64,000 bases of DNA from Imperialibacter roseus (GCF_032999765.1 NZ_CP136051.1:3696417-3760416); one strand, 5' to 3'. Positions 9,400 to 17,931 are shown, numbered from the stretch's first letter. Numbers and translations: made by a program. Notes: generated from the letters alone by a model not told the origin.

Positions 9400-9426
9400 T
9401 TGGGGGTATCAAGCGCCATACCTTTG
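9400..9426 (+). promoter_or_regulatory. Promoter of the OmpA/PD40 gene (TTG ... TACCTTTG)
   Basis: TACCTTTG at 9419-9426 matches the Bacteroidota -7 consensus exactly; a TTG at 9400-9402 lies 16 bases upstream as a weak -33 box. The ATG at 9449 follows 22 bases later. The rest of the 9214-9399 gap shows no gene. Confidence 0.55.
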
Positions 9427-9448
9427 AGATATCAAAACTCTCAACGAT

Positions 9449-11485
9449 ATGAATCGCATACTTACATCACTTGCTCTACTTCTTCTAACGGCCGGCACAA
9501 CGATCTCTCAGCAAATACAGTGGGCTTCAACAGTCGACTATCAGTACAACCAATTTGCCGATGCCGATTACTCAGGCAATACGGCCACAGGCGAACCAGA
9601 TGCTTTCCCTCTTGGATTTTTAAATCCACGGGCATTCAGACTAAAAGATGAAAAAGCTTTCGGCTCATTAATGCTTGAGTTTGAGAAGCCACAGACTGTT
9701 CAGCAGCTTGCCATCGTGGAGAGCTACATGCCAGGCAGGGTTACCAAAATTGCTCTTCTGGACGAGGTTGGTAACAAATATCCTATCTACAATAAAGAGG
9801 CCGCTGATATTAACGAAAAATTTCGCACGCTGCTTATCAGCATCCCAGTTACCCATTATGCAGTAAAGCGTGTTGAAATAGTAGTAGACACAGAAACTAT
9901 CGAAGGATGGGCGCAAATAGATGCCGTAGGAATATCAAACACGGCTTCGGCATCAGACATAAAAAAATCACTTCAGGAAAAATACGGAAGGCTTAATTTC
10001 AAAGACGAAATCTTTTTCACTACAGCCAAAGAAAACCTCGGCGAGACTGTCAACTCACTTTTCCCCGAAGCCAAACCGATCATCTCTGCTGATGGAAAGA
10101 CACTTTACTTTGCCAGACAAAATAGTGAAGGAAATGTTGGTGGTCAGTCGGACGACCAGGACATCTACGTGTCCTACTTCGAAAACGGAGCATGGACTGA
10201 AGCAGAAAATATTGGTGAACCTTTGAACGACAGGTTTGCGAATGGTGTGTGCAGTGTTAGCCCAGATGGTAACACCCTCCTGCTGATGAATTCCTACAGC
10301 ACGGCGGGTGCTACCGAGCGGGGTGTGTCTATCTCAAGAAAAACACCTTACGGATGGGAGGCTCCATCACCAGTAGCCATCAACAACTTTGAACCAAAAG
10401 GGAAATACCTCGACTTCTTTATGAGCGCCAGCGAGGAGGCTTTGATCATGGCCTACCAGTCAAAAAACGGAGGGTACGGTGATCAGGATCTTTATGTGAG
10501 CATAAAGCAAGGCAACAACACTTATGCGAAGCCAAGAAATCTTGGTAAAATACTTAACACTAACAAAGCTGAGTTCAGTCCTTTTCTTGCCCCTGACAAC
10601 AAGACTTTATACTTCGCCAGCAACGGTCACGGTGGTATGGGTGGCAGCGACATATTCTACACAAAGAGACTTGACGACACCTGGACTAACTGGAGCACAC
10701 CAGTAAACATGGGCTCGAACATCAACACAGCCGAATGGGATGCTTACTACTCAATTTCAGCCGATGGCAGCAAGGCATTCTTTACTTCGAGCGACGAGAA
10801 TAGCATTGGAGCAAGAGACATCTACTCTATTTCTTTAGAAAACGAGTTGAAGCCAGAACCTGTCATGCTGGTAAGAGGCAAAGTATTCAACAGCGAAACC
10901 AACGAGCCTATCATGGCCGACATCGTCTTCGAAACCTACTTTGAAGGTGTAAAAGAGGGAATGGCAAGCCCCAACAGCAAGACAATGGAATACAAGGCTA
11001 TTCTAAGCCGTGGTAACAAATACAGAATCCTGGCTTACGCAGAAGGTTACATGCCACTCGACATTGCTATCGACGTGCAGGCATTCGATACTTACACTGA
11101 GCTTTACAAGGACATCTACCTGGACCCGATAGCGCTTGGCGACCTGATCACATTCAACAACATCCTTTTCAATAAATCAACTCCTGAACTACTACCTGAG
11201 TCTGGCACAGACCTGGCCATGCTGGAGACACTTCTAAGAGAGAATCCTAATATGGTAGTTGAGCTGGCAGGACACACCGACAGCTGGGGCGACGTTAGTA
11301 AAAATTTCAAACTGTCTCAGGAGCGTGTAGAAGTGGTGAAAAACTACCTGGCTATGAGAGGCATTGACGCCAAAAGATTGCAGGCAAAAGGTTACGGAGG
11401 CAGCCAGCCAGTGGCAAGCAACGCCACCGAAGAATCGAGACAGCTTAACCGACGAGTAGAAATTAAAGTATTAAAGATCCAGTGA
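9449..11485 (+). CDS. OmpA-family outer-membrane protein with discoidin-like domain and PD40 propeller
   Basis: The 678-residue product has a signal peptide (cleavage near 'TTISQQ'). A discoidin-like beta domain spans about residues 25-170 ('LMLEFEKPQTVQQLAIVE'). Then come PD40 propeller blades marked by 'SADGKTLYFA', 'SPDGNTLLLM', 'APDNKTLYFASNGHGGMGG' and 'SADGSKAFFTS'. A carboxypeptidase-regulatory-like beta domain follows ('VRGKVFNSETNEPIMADI'). The C-terminal OmpA domain has the peptidoglycan-binding core 'VELAGHTDSWG' and 'RRVEIKVLK'. It is expected to sit in the periplasm or outer membrane and attach to peptidoglycan. Such proteins are common in Bacteroidota, sometimes with gliding or type IX secretion genes, none of which are visible here. 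It is a single-gene unit with its own promoter and terminator. Confidence 0.93.
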   Translation: MNRILTSLALLLLTAGTTISQQIQWASTVDYQYNQFADADYSGNTATGEPDAFPLGFLNPRAFRLKDEKAFGSLMLEFEKPQTVQQLAIVESYMPGRVTKIALLDEVGNKYPIYNKEAADINEKFRTLLISIPVTHYAVKRVEIVVDTETIEGWAQIDAVGISNTASASDIKKSLQEKYGRLNFKDEIFFTTAKENLGETVNSLFPEAKPIISADGKTLYFARQNSEGNVGGQSDDQDIYVSYFENGAWTEAENIGEPLNDRFANGVCSVSPDGNTLLLMNSYSTAGATERGVSISRKTPYGWEAPSPVAINNFEPKGKYLDFFMSASEEALIMAYQSKNGGYGDQDLYVSIKQGNNTYAKPRNLGKILNTNKAEFSPFLAPDNKTLYFASNGHGGMGGSDIFYTKRLDDTWTNWSTPVNMGSNINTAEWDAYYSISADGSKAFFTSSDENSIGARDIYSISLENELKPEPVMLVRGKVFNSETNEPIMADIVFETYFEGVKEGMASPNSKTMEYKAILSRGNKYRILAYAEGYMPLDIAIDVQAFDTYTELYKDIYLDPIALGDLITFNNILFNKSTPELLPESGTDLAMLETLLRENPNMVVELAGHTDSWGDVSKNFKLSQERVEVVKNYLAMRGIDAKRLQAKGYGGSQPVASNATEESRQLNRRVEIKVLKIQ

Positions 11486-11512
11486 TGGAAAGAGAGTAGT
11501 TTACTAGAAAGG

Positions 11513-11540
11513 ACCCCGGCAGTGTCGGGGTTCTTTTTTT
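11513..11540 (+). terminator. Intrinsic terminator after the OmpA/PD40 gene
   Basis: ACCCCG(GC) pairs with (GT)CGGGGT around a three-base loop and is followed by TC and seven T residues. Confidence 0.85.
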
Positions 11541-11550
11541 GTATACAGTG

Positions 11551-12030
11551 TAGCAGTGTCGACGCCGCCCCCAGCGGTCAGACACAGTTGGATTACCACC
11601 CTGAAAACGTTCATAGCAATGGCTTGGTGCCAACAACCCGGCGGCTGACGGCTCCAGCGCTTTATCCCTCTGGCCGTACCGACGCCTGGCCATAGCAGCG
11701 GCCCGATCATCAGCAGTGTCCGTACCGCCCTTAGCGGTCAGGCACAGTTGGATTACCCTTCTGAAAACGCTCTTACCAAAGGCTTGGTGCCAACAACCCG
11801 GCGGCTGACGGCTCCAGCGCTTTATCCCTCTGGCCGTACCGACGCCTGGCCATAGCAGCGGCCCGATCATCAGCAGTGTCGGTACCGTTCCAGCGGTCAG
11901 GCACAGTTGGATTACCTTTCTGCGAATGCTCCTACCTAATGGATTTAGCACCAGCAACCCGGCAACCGACGGCTCCAATGCAATAGCCTTCTGACCGTAC
12001 CGACGCCTGGCCGGAGAGGAGGCCTGTTGA
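11551..12030. repeat. Three tandem copies of a 160-bp non-coding repeat
   Basis: Unit starts are at 11551, 11711 and 11871. Copies 1 and 2 are identical for 100 bases (11621-11720 against 11781-11880); copy 3 has diverged with small indels but keeps the period. Each unit holds a short dyad (for example ACCGC-CCTTA-GCGGT near 11723) and a GC-rich core. A 212-codon minus-strand frame covers the array, but 160 is not a multiple of 3, so each copy would be read in a different frame; this argues against coding. The array lies between a terminator and the promoter of the aminotransferase gene. The element was not recognised. Confidence 0.9.
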
Positions 12031-12055
12031 ATTGCCTCATTTCTCCCTACCTTTG
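12027..12055 (+). promoter_or_regulatory. Promoter of the aminotransferase gene (TTG-N18-TACCTTTG)
   Basis: TTG at 12027-12029 and TACCTTTG at 12048-12055 are 18 bases apart, a good Bacteroidota -33/-7 pair. The ATG at 12060 is only 4 bases past the -7 box, so the mRNA may be leaderless or nearly so. The promoter lies directly at the end of the third 160-bp repeat. Confidence 0.65.
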
Positions 12056-12059
12056 CCCC

Positions 12060-13244
12060 ATGCTTTCCAACAGACAACTCTTTCAGCAGCATCTCGCCCA
12101 AACTTCCGAGTTTCCTTTAATGACCGAAGTAGAAAAAGCCGAAGGCATTTACCTCTACACCCCGGAGGGTAAAAGAATCATCGACCTGATCTCGGGCATT
12201 GGCGTTAGCAATATCGGGCACCGCCACCCCAAAGTGGTGGCCGCCATCAAAGCGCAGGTAGACAAATATCTGCATGTGATGGTTTACGGAGAGTTTGTCG
12301 AAAGCCCGCAGGTGAAGCTGGCCAAAGCTTTATCAGACACACTTCCAGCCCCTCTCGATAATATCTTTCTGGTCAACTCGGGCAGCGAGGCAGTGGAGGG
12401 CGCTCTCAAACTCGCCAAGCGCTTCACAGGAAAACCTAACCTGGTCTCCTGCTTCTCATCTTACCACGGCAGTAGCCACGGCGCATTATCGGTAACCGGC
12501 GACGAAGGCTTCAAACAAAAGTTCAGGCCACTATTGCCAGGCGTCAGGCATATCACTTTTGGTCACATCCCCGACCTGAATGTGATCGATGAGTACACTG
12601 CTGCGGTCATCATCGAAACGGTGCAAGGTGAAGCTGGCGTAAAATCCGCTGGCCGGGAGTATTTCAAAGCCTTAAGGCAGCGATGCACCGAAGCGGGTGC
12701 CTTACTCATATTAGACGAAATTCAATGCGGCTTTGGCAGGACTGGCAGCTTCTGGGCATTTGAGCAGTATGACATTGTGCCGGACATTGTGGTAGCGGCT
12801 AAGGGTATGGGCGGCGGCATGCCCATAGGCGCCTTTATGTCTTCGAAAAAAGTCATGCATGTGCTTACCGACAACCCTGTGCTTGGGCACATCACCACCT
12901 TTGGGGGGCATCCCGTTTCTGCAGCGGCTTCGCTGGCCACCCTTGAAGTAATTCAGGAACAAAAACTATTTGCTCAGGCTGAGAACAAAGCAATGCTTTT
13001 TAAAAAGCTCCTGAAGCATCCTTTTATTCGGGAAATTAGAAACAATGGGCTAATGATGGCGGTTCAGTTTGAAAGTTTTGATATACTTAAACCAATTCTC
13101 GATCTTTGCCTTGAACGAGGTGTGCTTTCAGACTGGTTCCTGTTCAACAACAGTGCCATGCGAATTGCTCCACCACTTACCATAGACACCAGGGAGATCG
13201 GGGAAGCCTGCGACATAATATTGGGCGCTATCAAAGACGCCTAG
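12060..13244 (+). CDS. Class III pyridoxal-phosphate aminotransferase
   Basis: The 394-residue protein starts at the ATG at 12060 (MLSNRQLFQQHL); an upstream TTG in frame lies inside the promoter. It has the fold type I features of class III aminotransferases: 'NSGSEAVEGALKLAKR', 'SSYHGSSHGALSVTG', 'LILDEIQCGFGRTGSFWAFE', and the cofactor-binding Lys in 'VAAKGMGGGMPIGAF'. Family members transfer amino groups from omega-amino acids, acetylornithine, GABA or similar donors to 2-oxoglutarate or pyruvate. The substrate cannot be read from the sequence. The next gene, a GNAT-nitrilase fusion starting 62 bases later, may act on related amide or amine compounds, but this is only proximity. Confidence 0.9.
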   Translation: MLSNRQLFQQHLAQTSEFPLMTEVEKAEGIYLYTPEGKRIIDLISGIGVSNIGHRHPKVVAAIKAQVDKYLHVMVYGEFVESPQVKLAKALSDTLPAPLDNIFLVNSGSEAVEGALKLAKRFTGKPNLVSCFSSYHGSSHGALSVTGDEGFKQKFRPLLPGVRHITFGHIPDLNVIDEYTAAVIIETVQGEAGVKSAGREYFKALRQRCTEAGALLILDEIQCGFGRTGSFWAFEQYDIVPDIVVAAKGMGGGMPIGAFMSSKKVMHVLTDNPVLGHITTFGGHPVSAAASLATLEVIQEQKLFAQAENKAMLFKKLLKHPFIREIRNNGLMMAVQFESFDILKPILDLCLERGVLSDWFLFNNSAMRIAPPLTIDTREIGEACDIILGAIKDA

Positions 13245-13306
13245 CCCGGGTGTTGTAATCATCAAAACAATAATTAACATTAGTAGCCATCAAGGCTCGT
13301 CTATTT

Positions 13307-14827
13307 ATGGAAGACATAGGAAAAGTAGAACTTCGTGCTTTAAAATCATCTGACTATCAGGGTCTGAAAGACTCCATGATTGCTGCCTACCCCAATTGGC
13401 CAGGTGCGTTTTGGGGTGAAAAGCATATTGAGACCCTTCTCAGAATATTCCCAAAGGGCCAAATAGCCATATTCGTTGACGATGAACTTGCCGGATGCGC
13501 CCTATCACTTATCGTCACCTACGACCACTTTGGTGATGCGCATACATACGAGGAGATTACTGGTAAATATACCTTCAACACACACAATCCTAAAGGGGAT
13601 GTGCTATATGGCATCGATCTGTTTATCAAGCCGGAATACAGAGGCCTTAGACTAGGGCGAAGACTTTATGACGCCCGGAAGTCGCTTTGTGAAGACCTCA
13701 ATCTAAAAGCCATCATCTTCGGTGGTAGAATTCCAAAGTACCATGAGTATGCCAAAGACTTCAGCCCTAAGGAGTATATCCAGAAGGTCAAGTTCAAAGA
13801 GATTTACGACCCTACCCTTACTTTTCAGTTATCGAACGACTTTCACGTAAAGAAGGTACTGAAAGATTACCTTCCAGGCGATAAGGAGTCGAAAGATTAT
13901 GCTGTTTTGCTGCAATGGGACAATATCTATTATGAAAAGGCCAACTCAAGAAAGCTGCTGGACAAGTCAATTGTCCGCCTTGGGCTAGTGCAATGGCAGA
14001 TGCGCCTTTATAAAGACATTGACGACCTTTTCGAGCAGGTAGAGTTTTTCGTGGACGCAACTTCTGCTTACAAAAGTGACTTTTGCCTGTTTCCGGAGTT
14101 CTTCAATGCGCCGCTGATGGCTGCTCACAATAATTTGAGTGAGGCAGCCGCCATCAGAAAGTTGGCAGAATACACCGACGAGATAAGAGACAGGTTTATC
14201 CAGCTGGCAATAAGCTACAATGTTAACATCATCACCGGCAGTATGCCTTCCATGCGGGGCGAAAAGCTTTTCAACGAAGGCTTTGTTTGTAGAAGAAATG
14301 GCACTTACGATAGTTACGAGAAGATCCACGTCACTCCCGACGAAGCCAAGTTTTGGGGGCTGACCGGCGGCAACAAGGTGGAAGTTTTCGAAACGGATTG
14401 TGGCCCTATTGGTGTGCTTATCTGCTACGATTCTGAGTTTCCCGAGCTTTCGAGGATACTGGCCGCCCAGGGGATGAAAATACTTTTTGTTCCCTTCCTC
14501 ACCGACACACAGAATGGCTACGGTAGGGTGCGCTACTGCTGTCGGGCCAGAGCAATAGAAAATGAATGTTATGTAGCTATTGCCGGCAGCGTAGGTAACC
14601 TGCCTAAGGTGTCGAACATGGACATTCAGTTCGCACAGTCAGCTGTGTTCACGCCCAGCGATTTCTCTTTCCCTACCAACGGCATCAAGGCCGAAGCAAC
14701 ACCCAACACGGAGATGATCCTCGTGGCAGACGTCGACCTGGACCTGCTCAAAGAGCTGCACAACTTTGGCTCAGTGCGCAACCTGAAGGATAGAAGGACT
14801 GATATTTATGATGTGATTAAGAAGTAA
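13307..14827 (+). CDS. GNAT acetyltransferase fused to a nitrilase-family amidohydrolase
   Basis: In this 506-residue protein residues about 5-200 are a GNAT domain (acetyl-CoA loop region 'KPEYRGLRLGRRLYDAR'). Residues about 225-506 are a carbon-nitrogen hydrolase domain with the full Glu-Lys-Cys triad: Glu in 'FCLFPEFFNAP', Lys in 'YEKIHVTPDE' and Cys in 'GVLICYDSEFPE'. The nitrilase domain hydrolyses an amide and the GNAT domain moves an acyl group, so one substrate may be processed by both. This fusion is known in many bacteria but its substrate is not established as far as I know. Both active sites look intact. Confidence 0.92.
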   Translation: MEDIGKVELRALKSSDYQGLKDSMIAAYPNWPGAFWGEKHIETLLRIFPKGQIAIFVDDELAGCALSLIVTYDHFGDAHTYEEITGKYTFNTHNPKGDVLYGIDLFIKPEYRGLRLGRRLYDARKSLCEDLNLKAIIFGGRIPKYHEYAKDFSPKEYIQKVKFKEIYDPTLTFQLSNDFHVKKVLKDYLPGDKESKDYAVLLQWDNIYYEKANSRKLLDKSIVRLGLVQWQMRLYKDIDDLFEQVEFFVDATSAYKSDFCLFPEFFNAPLMAAHNNLSEAAAIRKLAEYTDEIRDRFIQLAISYNVNIITGSMPSMRGEKLFNEGFVCRRNGTYDSYEKIHVTPDEAKFWGLTGGNKVEVFETDCGPIGVLICYDSEFPELSRILAAQGMKILFVPFLTDTQNGYGRVRYCCRARAIENECYVAIAGSVGNLPKVSNMDIQFAQSAVFTPSDFSFPTNGIKAEATPNTEMILVADVDLDLLKELHNFGSVRNLKDRRTDIYDVIKK

Positions 14828-14849
14828 GGAAGGTCTTCCTTACTTTCTC

Positions 14850-14927
14850 ACCCCAAGTCGCCATGCGAGTTTTCCCCTCTCCCATTAGGAAAGGGGGTAG
14901 AAATCCTGCGGATTTTGAGGGGGTGAG
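14850..14927. repeat. Structured intergenic repeat between convergent genes
   Basis: The outer arms TCTCACCCC and GGGGTGAG enclose two further dyads, CCCCTCTCC against the G-rich run after it, and AAATCC-TGC-GGATTT. It fills nearly the whole gap between two convergent genes and probably ends transcription from both sides. It resembles short palindromic intergenic repeats; copies elsewhere cannot be checked here. Confidence 0.5.
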
Positions 14928-14942
14928 GTGTAGTCTCCCAAA

Positions 14943-16241
14943 TCAAACAGGATACTCATACCCCTTCCGGTACTCCCTCGAAAGCAGCTTGTTCGCCTCG
15001 GGGTCGTTGATTACTTCCTGCTTGTCGCCGTCCCATTCGATACTGCGACCTGCCTTGGCAGATACCATCGCCAGCAAACTGATATTAGTAGCCAGCTGTC
15101 CGTTTAGCATCGGATTAATGGTAGTACCCTTCGTTTCAATGGATTTCAGGAAATCAGTCCATAGCTCTTTGATGTTTTGCTGATCGGGTTCGTGCAGCAC
15201 AGGATCAACATGGATAATCTCTTTGTTCTTGTTGACAGGGTAAAACGTCCAGCCATCGATCCAGCCAAGATGCAGCACACCTTCGGTGCCGTAGAAATAG
15301 CAGCCCACATCCGGCCCTTCCTGGCGGTTGCCGGCATAGTTACGATTTTCCCAGTGTAGCGTAAATGATTCGAAGTCGTACACGGCAATTTGGGTATCAG
15401 CTGCATCTGTACTGTCTTCTTTTATCCTGCGGGCTGTGCTTGAGTAAATTCTTTTAGGTGCTTTCTCCTCTGTCCACCAAAGCACCTGATCGAACCAGTG
15501 CACCCCCCAGTCGCTGATGGTGCCATTGGCAAAGTTGAGGTGCTGGCGGAAGCCTCTCGGGTGAATGGTCTTATTGAAGGGAACCAACTGAGCCGGCCCG
15601 CAATACATATCCCAGTCCATACCCTCCGGGGCTTCCGAATTGGGTGTAATCTGGCCCGGACCGCCGCCATAGTTGATGAAGCATTTCACACTGCCAATTT
15701 TCCCCAGCTTACCCGAGCGCAAAAACTCATTGGCAGAGATATTGTGCGGCGATGCTCTACGATGTAGACCTATTTGCACCACTTTTCCTGAAGCAGCCGC
15801 AGCCTTTACCATGGCCTTTCCTTCGTTGATGGTGTGACAAATGGGTTTTTCGCAATAGACATGGGCGCCGCCTTTCAAAGCATCAATCGCAGCCAGGGCA
15901 TGCCAGTGATCAGGTGTGGCCACAATCACAATCTCCGGCTTCTCCTTCCGGAGCATTTCCCGATAGTTGGTATAAGGCTTCGGCTTATTGCCTGTCAGCT
16001 TTTCCACTTTTTCAATGGCAGGCATCAGCTGGTTTTTGTCTACGTCGGCCATAGCCACCACTTTGCTTCTGCCAGAAGCCATGGCCTCTCCGAGAATATT
16101 CATCCCCCACCAGCCGGAGCCTATCAGCGCCACTTTGTAGGTAGCTTGTTGCCGGGCAATGCCCATCAATGGCATGGCGGAAAAAACAGTGCTGGCAGCT
16201 ATACCAGCCGAAGTAGTTTTGATAAAATTGCGTCTGTCCAT
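14943..16241 (-). CDS. Tat-exported Gfo/Idh/MocA-family oxidoreductase
   Basis: The 432-residue protein begins with a twin-arginine signal (MDRRNFIKTTSAGIA, cleavage near residue 30). A Rossmann fold follows with 'KVALIGSGWWGMNILGEA', the conserved 'CEKP' loop in 'HVYCEKPICHTI' and the C-terminal Gfo/Idh alpha/beta domain with 'ISDWGVHWFDQVLWW'. Family enzymes oxidise or reduce sugars with bound NAD(P). Tat export of the folded, cofactor-loaded protein to the periplasm fits a role in carbohydrate processing, as is common for this group in Bacteroidota. The gene is a single unit on the minus strand. Substrate unknown. Confidence 0.92.
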   Translation of the reverse strand: MDRRNFIKTTSAGIAASTVFSAMPLMGIARQQATYKVALIGSGWWGMNILGEAMASGRSKVVAMADVDKNQLMPAIEKVEKLTGNKPKPYTNYREMLRKEKPEIVIVATPDHWHALAAIDALKGGAHVYCEKPICHTINEGKAMVKAAAASGKVVQIGLHRRASPHNISANEFLRSGKLGKIGSVKCFINYGGGPGQITPNSEAPEGMDWDMYCGPAQLVPFNKTIHPRGFRQHLNFANGTISDWGVHWFDQVLWWTEEKAPKRIYSSTARRIKEDSTDAADTQIAVYDFESFTLHWENRNYAGNRQEGPDVGCYFYGTEGVLHLGWIDGWTFYPVNKNKEIIHVDPVLHEPDQQNIKELWTDFLKSIETKGTTINPMLNGQLATNISLLAMVSAKAGRSIEWDGDKQEVINDPEANKLLSREYRKGYEYPV

Positions 16242-16465
16242 GGGTGTGTTGGTAGCTAGTGACTATATCCTGGCAGAAATTACGAAATATCCATTTTTCT
16301 TACCAAAGGATATTTACAGACGGCCATTCTCGCTATTGAAAGCGCTTCAGGAAGCCACTTATTGCAGGAGACTTTCCGAAAGCAAGTCAAAACGCTACAG
16401 CGATTATGAACTGATAACAAATCATACCGGAGTTGTTTACGTTTTTTGGGAAAGTTGACCCTTTT

Positions 16466-16479
16466 GTGACTAAAGTCAC
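16466..16479. promoter_or_regulatory. Perfect palindrome GTGACT-AA-AGTCAC
   Basis: A 14-bp dyad in the gap between the divergent oxidoreductase and small lipoprotein genes, about 35 bases before a -7-like TACATTCG at 16503. It could be an operator; no regulator for it is seen nearby. Confidence 0.35.
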
Positions 16480-16533
16480 CAACCTTCCTTCTATATCATC
16501 GTTACATTCGGCATTGATCCAGCCAGTTACGCC

Positions 16534-16896
16534 ATCAGGTATTTTCTCTCCATAACACTTCTGCTCATCTACCTCTCAGGATGTATGATGCCCTTCATGT
16601 CACCTATAGTGGCAGAAGATCCCCATGCAGCAAACACCCTGTTGTTTAGTAAACTGTGTAAGAAAAAAACTAACCGGCAACCTTCCGCCACCGTTGTCAG
16701 CGAGTTCAGTGCCTCAGACAGCTATGCCGTCACTATTGCGTGTATGTCGGCCAACGAAATATCATTTTTCGATGCAGGACAAAAAGTGGCACCTCAGATA
16801 GAAAGTACCATTCTTTCTCTTGTGATGGTCAATTACACACCACCAGCACTATTTGAAGAACCCTTTCCTCCACAAGTCAAGCCTCCTCTGTCTTAA
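16534..16896 (+). CDS. Small lipoprotein with no canonical start codon
   Basis: The frame open from 16474 to the stop at 16894-16896 encodes a textbook lipoprotein signal when read from the ATC at 16534: RYFLSITLLLIYLSGC, with lipobox LSGC. The first ATG in this frame (16585) lies just after the lipidation Cys and would remove the signal. No ATG, GTG or TTG exists between the upstream stop and the Cys; only ATT at 16513 or ATC at 16534 could start translation. About 120 residues are predicted, 103 of them after the Cys. No known domain was recognised. Either a rare start codon is used, or an ATG to ATC change has disabled the gene. Confidence 0.55.
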   Translation: MRYFLSITLLLIYLSGCMMPFMSPIVAEDPHAANTLLFSKLCKKKTNRQPSATVVSEFSASDSYAVTIACMSANEISFFDAGQKVAPQIESTILSLVMVNYTPPALFEEPFPPQVKPPLS

Positions 16897-16916
16897 GCCG
16901 CCAGTCTCTACGGCTT
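16895..16916 (+). terminator. Weak hairpin after the small lipoprotein gene
   Basis: AAGCCG and CGGCTT pair around a 10-base loop, beginning within the stop codon; the T tract after it is poor. Confidence 0.3.
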
Positions 16917-16948
16917 ACATTTCATCCCTTTATTAATTCCGGAGCGCA

Positions 16949-17089
16949 ATGCAACAGAGCGATATCAAACCAGATGTGGCTACCGCCTTGCTGCGCCCTT
17001 CATCAACTTTTGAAAAACATCACCTTCAATCGCCTGATCAAATCTTTGAACGGCAGGAGCAAGGTTACCAAAACATTGAATTGAAATGA
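16949..17089 (+). CDS. 46-residue ORF translationally coupled to the thioredoxin-like gene
   Basis: The ATG at 16949 follows a GGAG five bases upstream. The product is hydrophilic, Gln-rich and has no signal or membrane segment. Its TGA overlaps the ATG of the next gene in an ATGA arrangement, which is why it may be a real first gene of the operon or a leader peptide that controls translation. No family was recognised. It could also be a chance frame. Confidence 0.4.
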   Translation: MQQSDIKPDVATALLRPSSTFEKHHLQSPDQIFERQEQGYQNIELK

Positions 17090-17613
17090 CAAATAAATCC
17101 AAGAAAATGAAACGAAACACAGCCATATCGGCAGCCATCCTCTTGCTTGTAATAGCCGCCTACGCCTGGTCCGCAGGCAACGACAAAACAGAAGACACTC
17201 CCGCCAATTACCCCATCAGGTTCGACCTGGCAGGCCCTGACGGTCGTACCACCTCCCTGGAAAGCTTTTCCGGAAAAGTAGTCGTATTGAACTTTTGGGC
17301 CAGCTGGTGCCGACCCTGCGCCTATGAAATGCCCGATCTCCAAAAATTCCATGAGGCGTACAAAGACAAAGACGTGGTAGTGGCGGCCATTGCCCTTGAT
17401 AATAATTTTGAAGCTTCTAAGGCTTTCATGAAAAAGGCAGGTTACTCCATGCCCTATTTTCGGCCCAATGGTCCGGTACCTTCTCAGTTCGAAGTGTCGG
17501 CGATTCCCGTTACTTTCGTGATCGACCAACGGGGAAATATCGTGGCCACCTACACAGGTATGACGGACTTCTCTGCCAGCTACTTCCTCGACGAAATCAA
17601 AAAGCTAATGTAA
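17086..17613 (+). CDS. TlpA-like membrane-anchored thioredoxin
   Basis: The 175-residue product has an N-terminal hydrophobic segment (residues about 12-30) and a thioredoxin fold with the active site WCRPC at residues 74-78 ('NFWASWCRPC') and the cis-proline loop 'SAIPVTFVID'. It is expected to face the periplasm and reduce or exchange disulfides, as TlpA/ResA proteins do. The second in-frame ATG (MKRNTAIS, 17107) is an alternative start. The gene overlaps the DsrE gene at TAATG, so both products are probably made together. Confidence 0.9.
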   Translation: MTNKSKKMKRNTAISAAILLLVIAAYAWSAGNDKTEDTPANYPIRFDLAGPDGRTTSLESFSGKVVVLNFWASWCRPCAYEMPDLQKFHEAYKDKDVVVAAIALDNNFEASKAFMKKAGYSMPYFRPNGPVPSQFEVSAIPVTFVIDQRGNIVATYTGMTDFSASYFLDEIKKLM

Positions 17614-17915
17614 TGGAACACAGGATTGTGATACAGGTAGAGCACTATGGAAGCGGACTGACAGCCAGACTGGCCGATATGCAGGCCGACCTCGGTGCAG
17701 CAAATATAGAGGTGGTACTGCATGGAGAGGCCGTCAGAGCACTTATTGGTGACGTTCAATTGCCTCTGGTGAACTCCATTATTGCATGTCAGCGGGCACT
17801 GCGCAGTCAGCAAATAGACCCTGAGCAGCTACCTGCAGGGGTGCAGGTGGTGCCTTCAGGTCTCGCTCAAATTGTCCGCAGGCAAACAGAAGGGTGGGCT
17901 TATCTCAAGCTTTAG
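17613..17915 (+). CDS. DsrE-family protein
   Basis: The 100-residue protein has the DsrE/F fold pattern: a first strand 'IVIQVEHYG', a middle strand 'NIEVVLHGEAV', and the characteristic C-terminus 'LAQIVRRQTEGWAYLKL'. DsrE-type proteins bind or relay sulfur on a cysteine. The only Cys here lies in 'SIIACQRAL', the region where related proteins have one. The start overlaps the preceding stop by one base. Pairing with a thiol-disulfide protein suggests a joint role in thiol or sulfur redox, which is inference. Confidence 0.75.
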   Translation: MEHRIVIQVEHYGSGLTARLADMQADLGAANIEVVLHGEAVRALIGDVQLPLVNSIIACQRALRSQQIDPEQLPAGVQVVPSGLAQIVRRQTEGWAYLKL

Positions 17916-17931
17916 CACAAAAAACCAGCTA

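Noticed and set aside
11463-12101. A 212-codon minus-strand frame with repeated 'ALEPSAAGLL' segments
   Set aside because: It spans the 160-bp repeats; the unit length is not a multiple of 3, so copies are read in different frames. It also crosses a terminator and a promoter.
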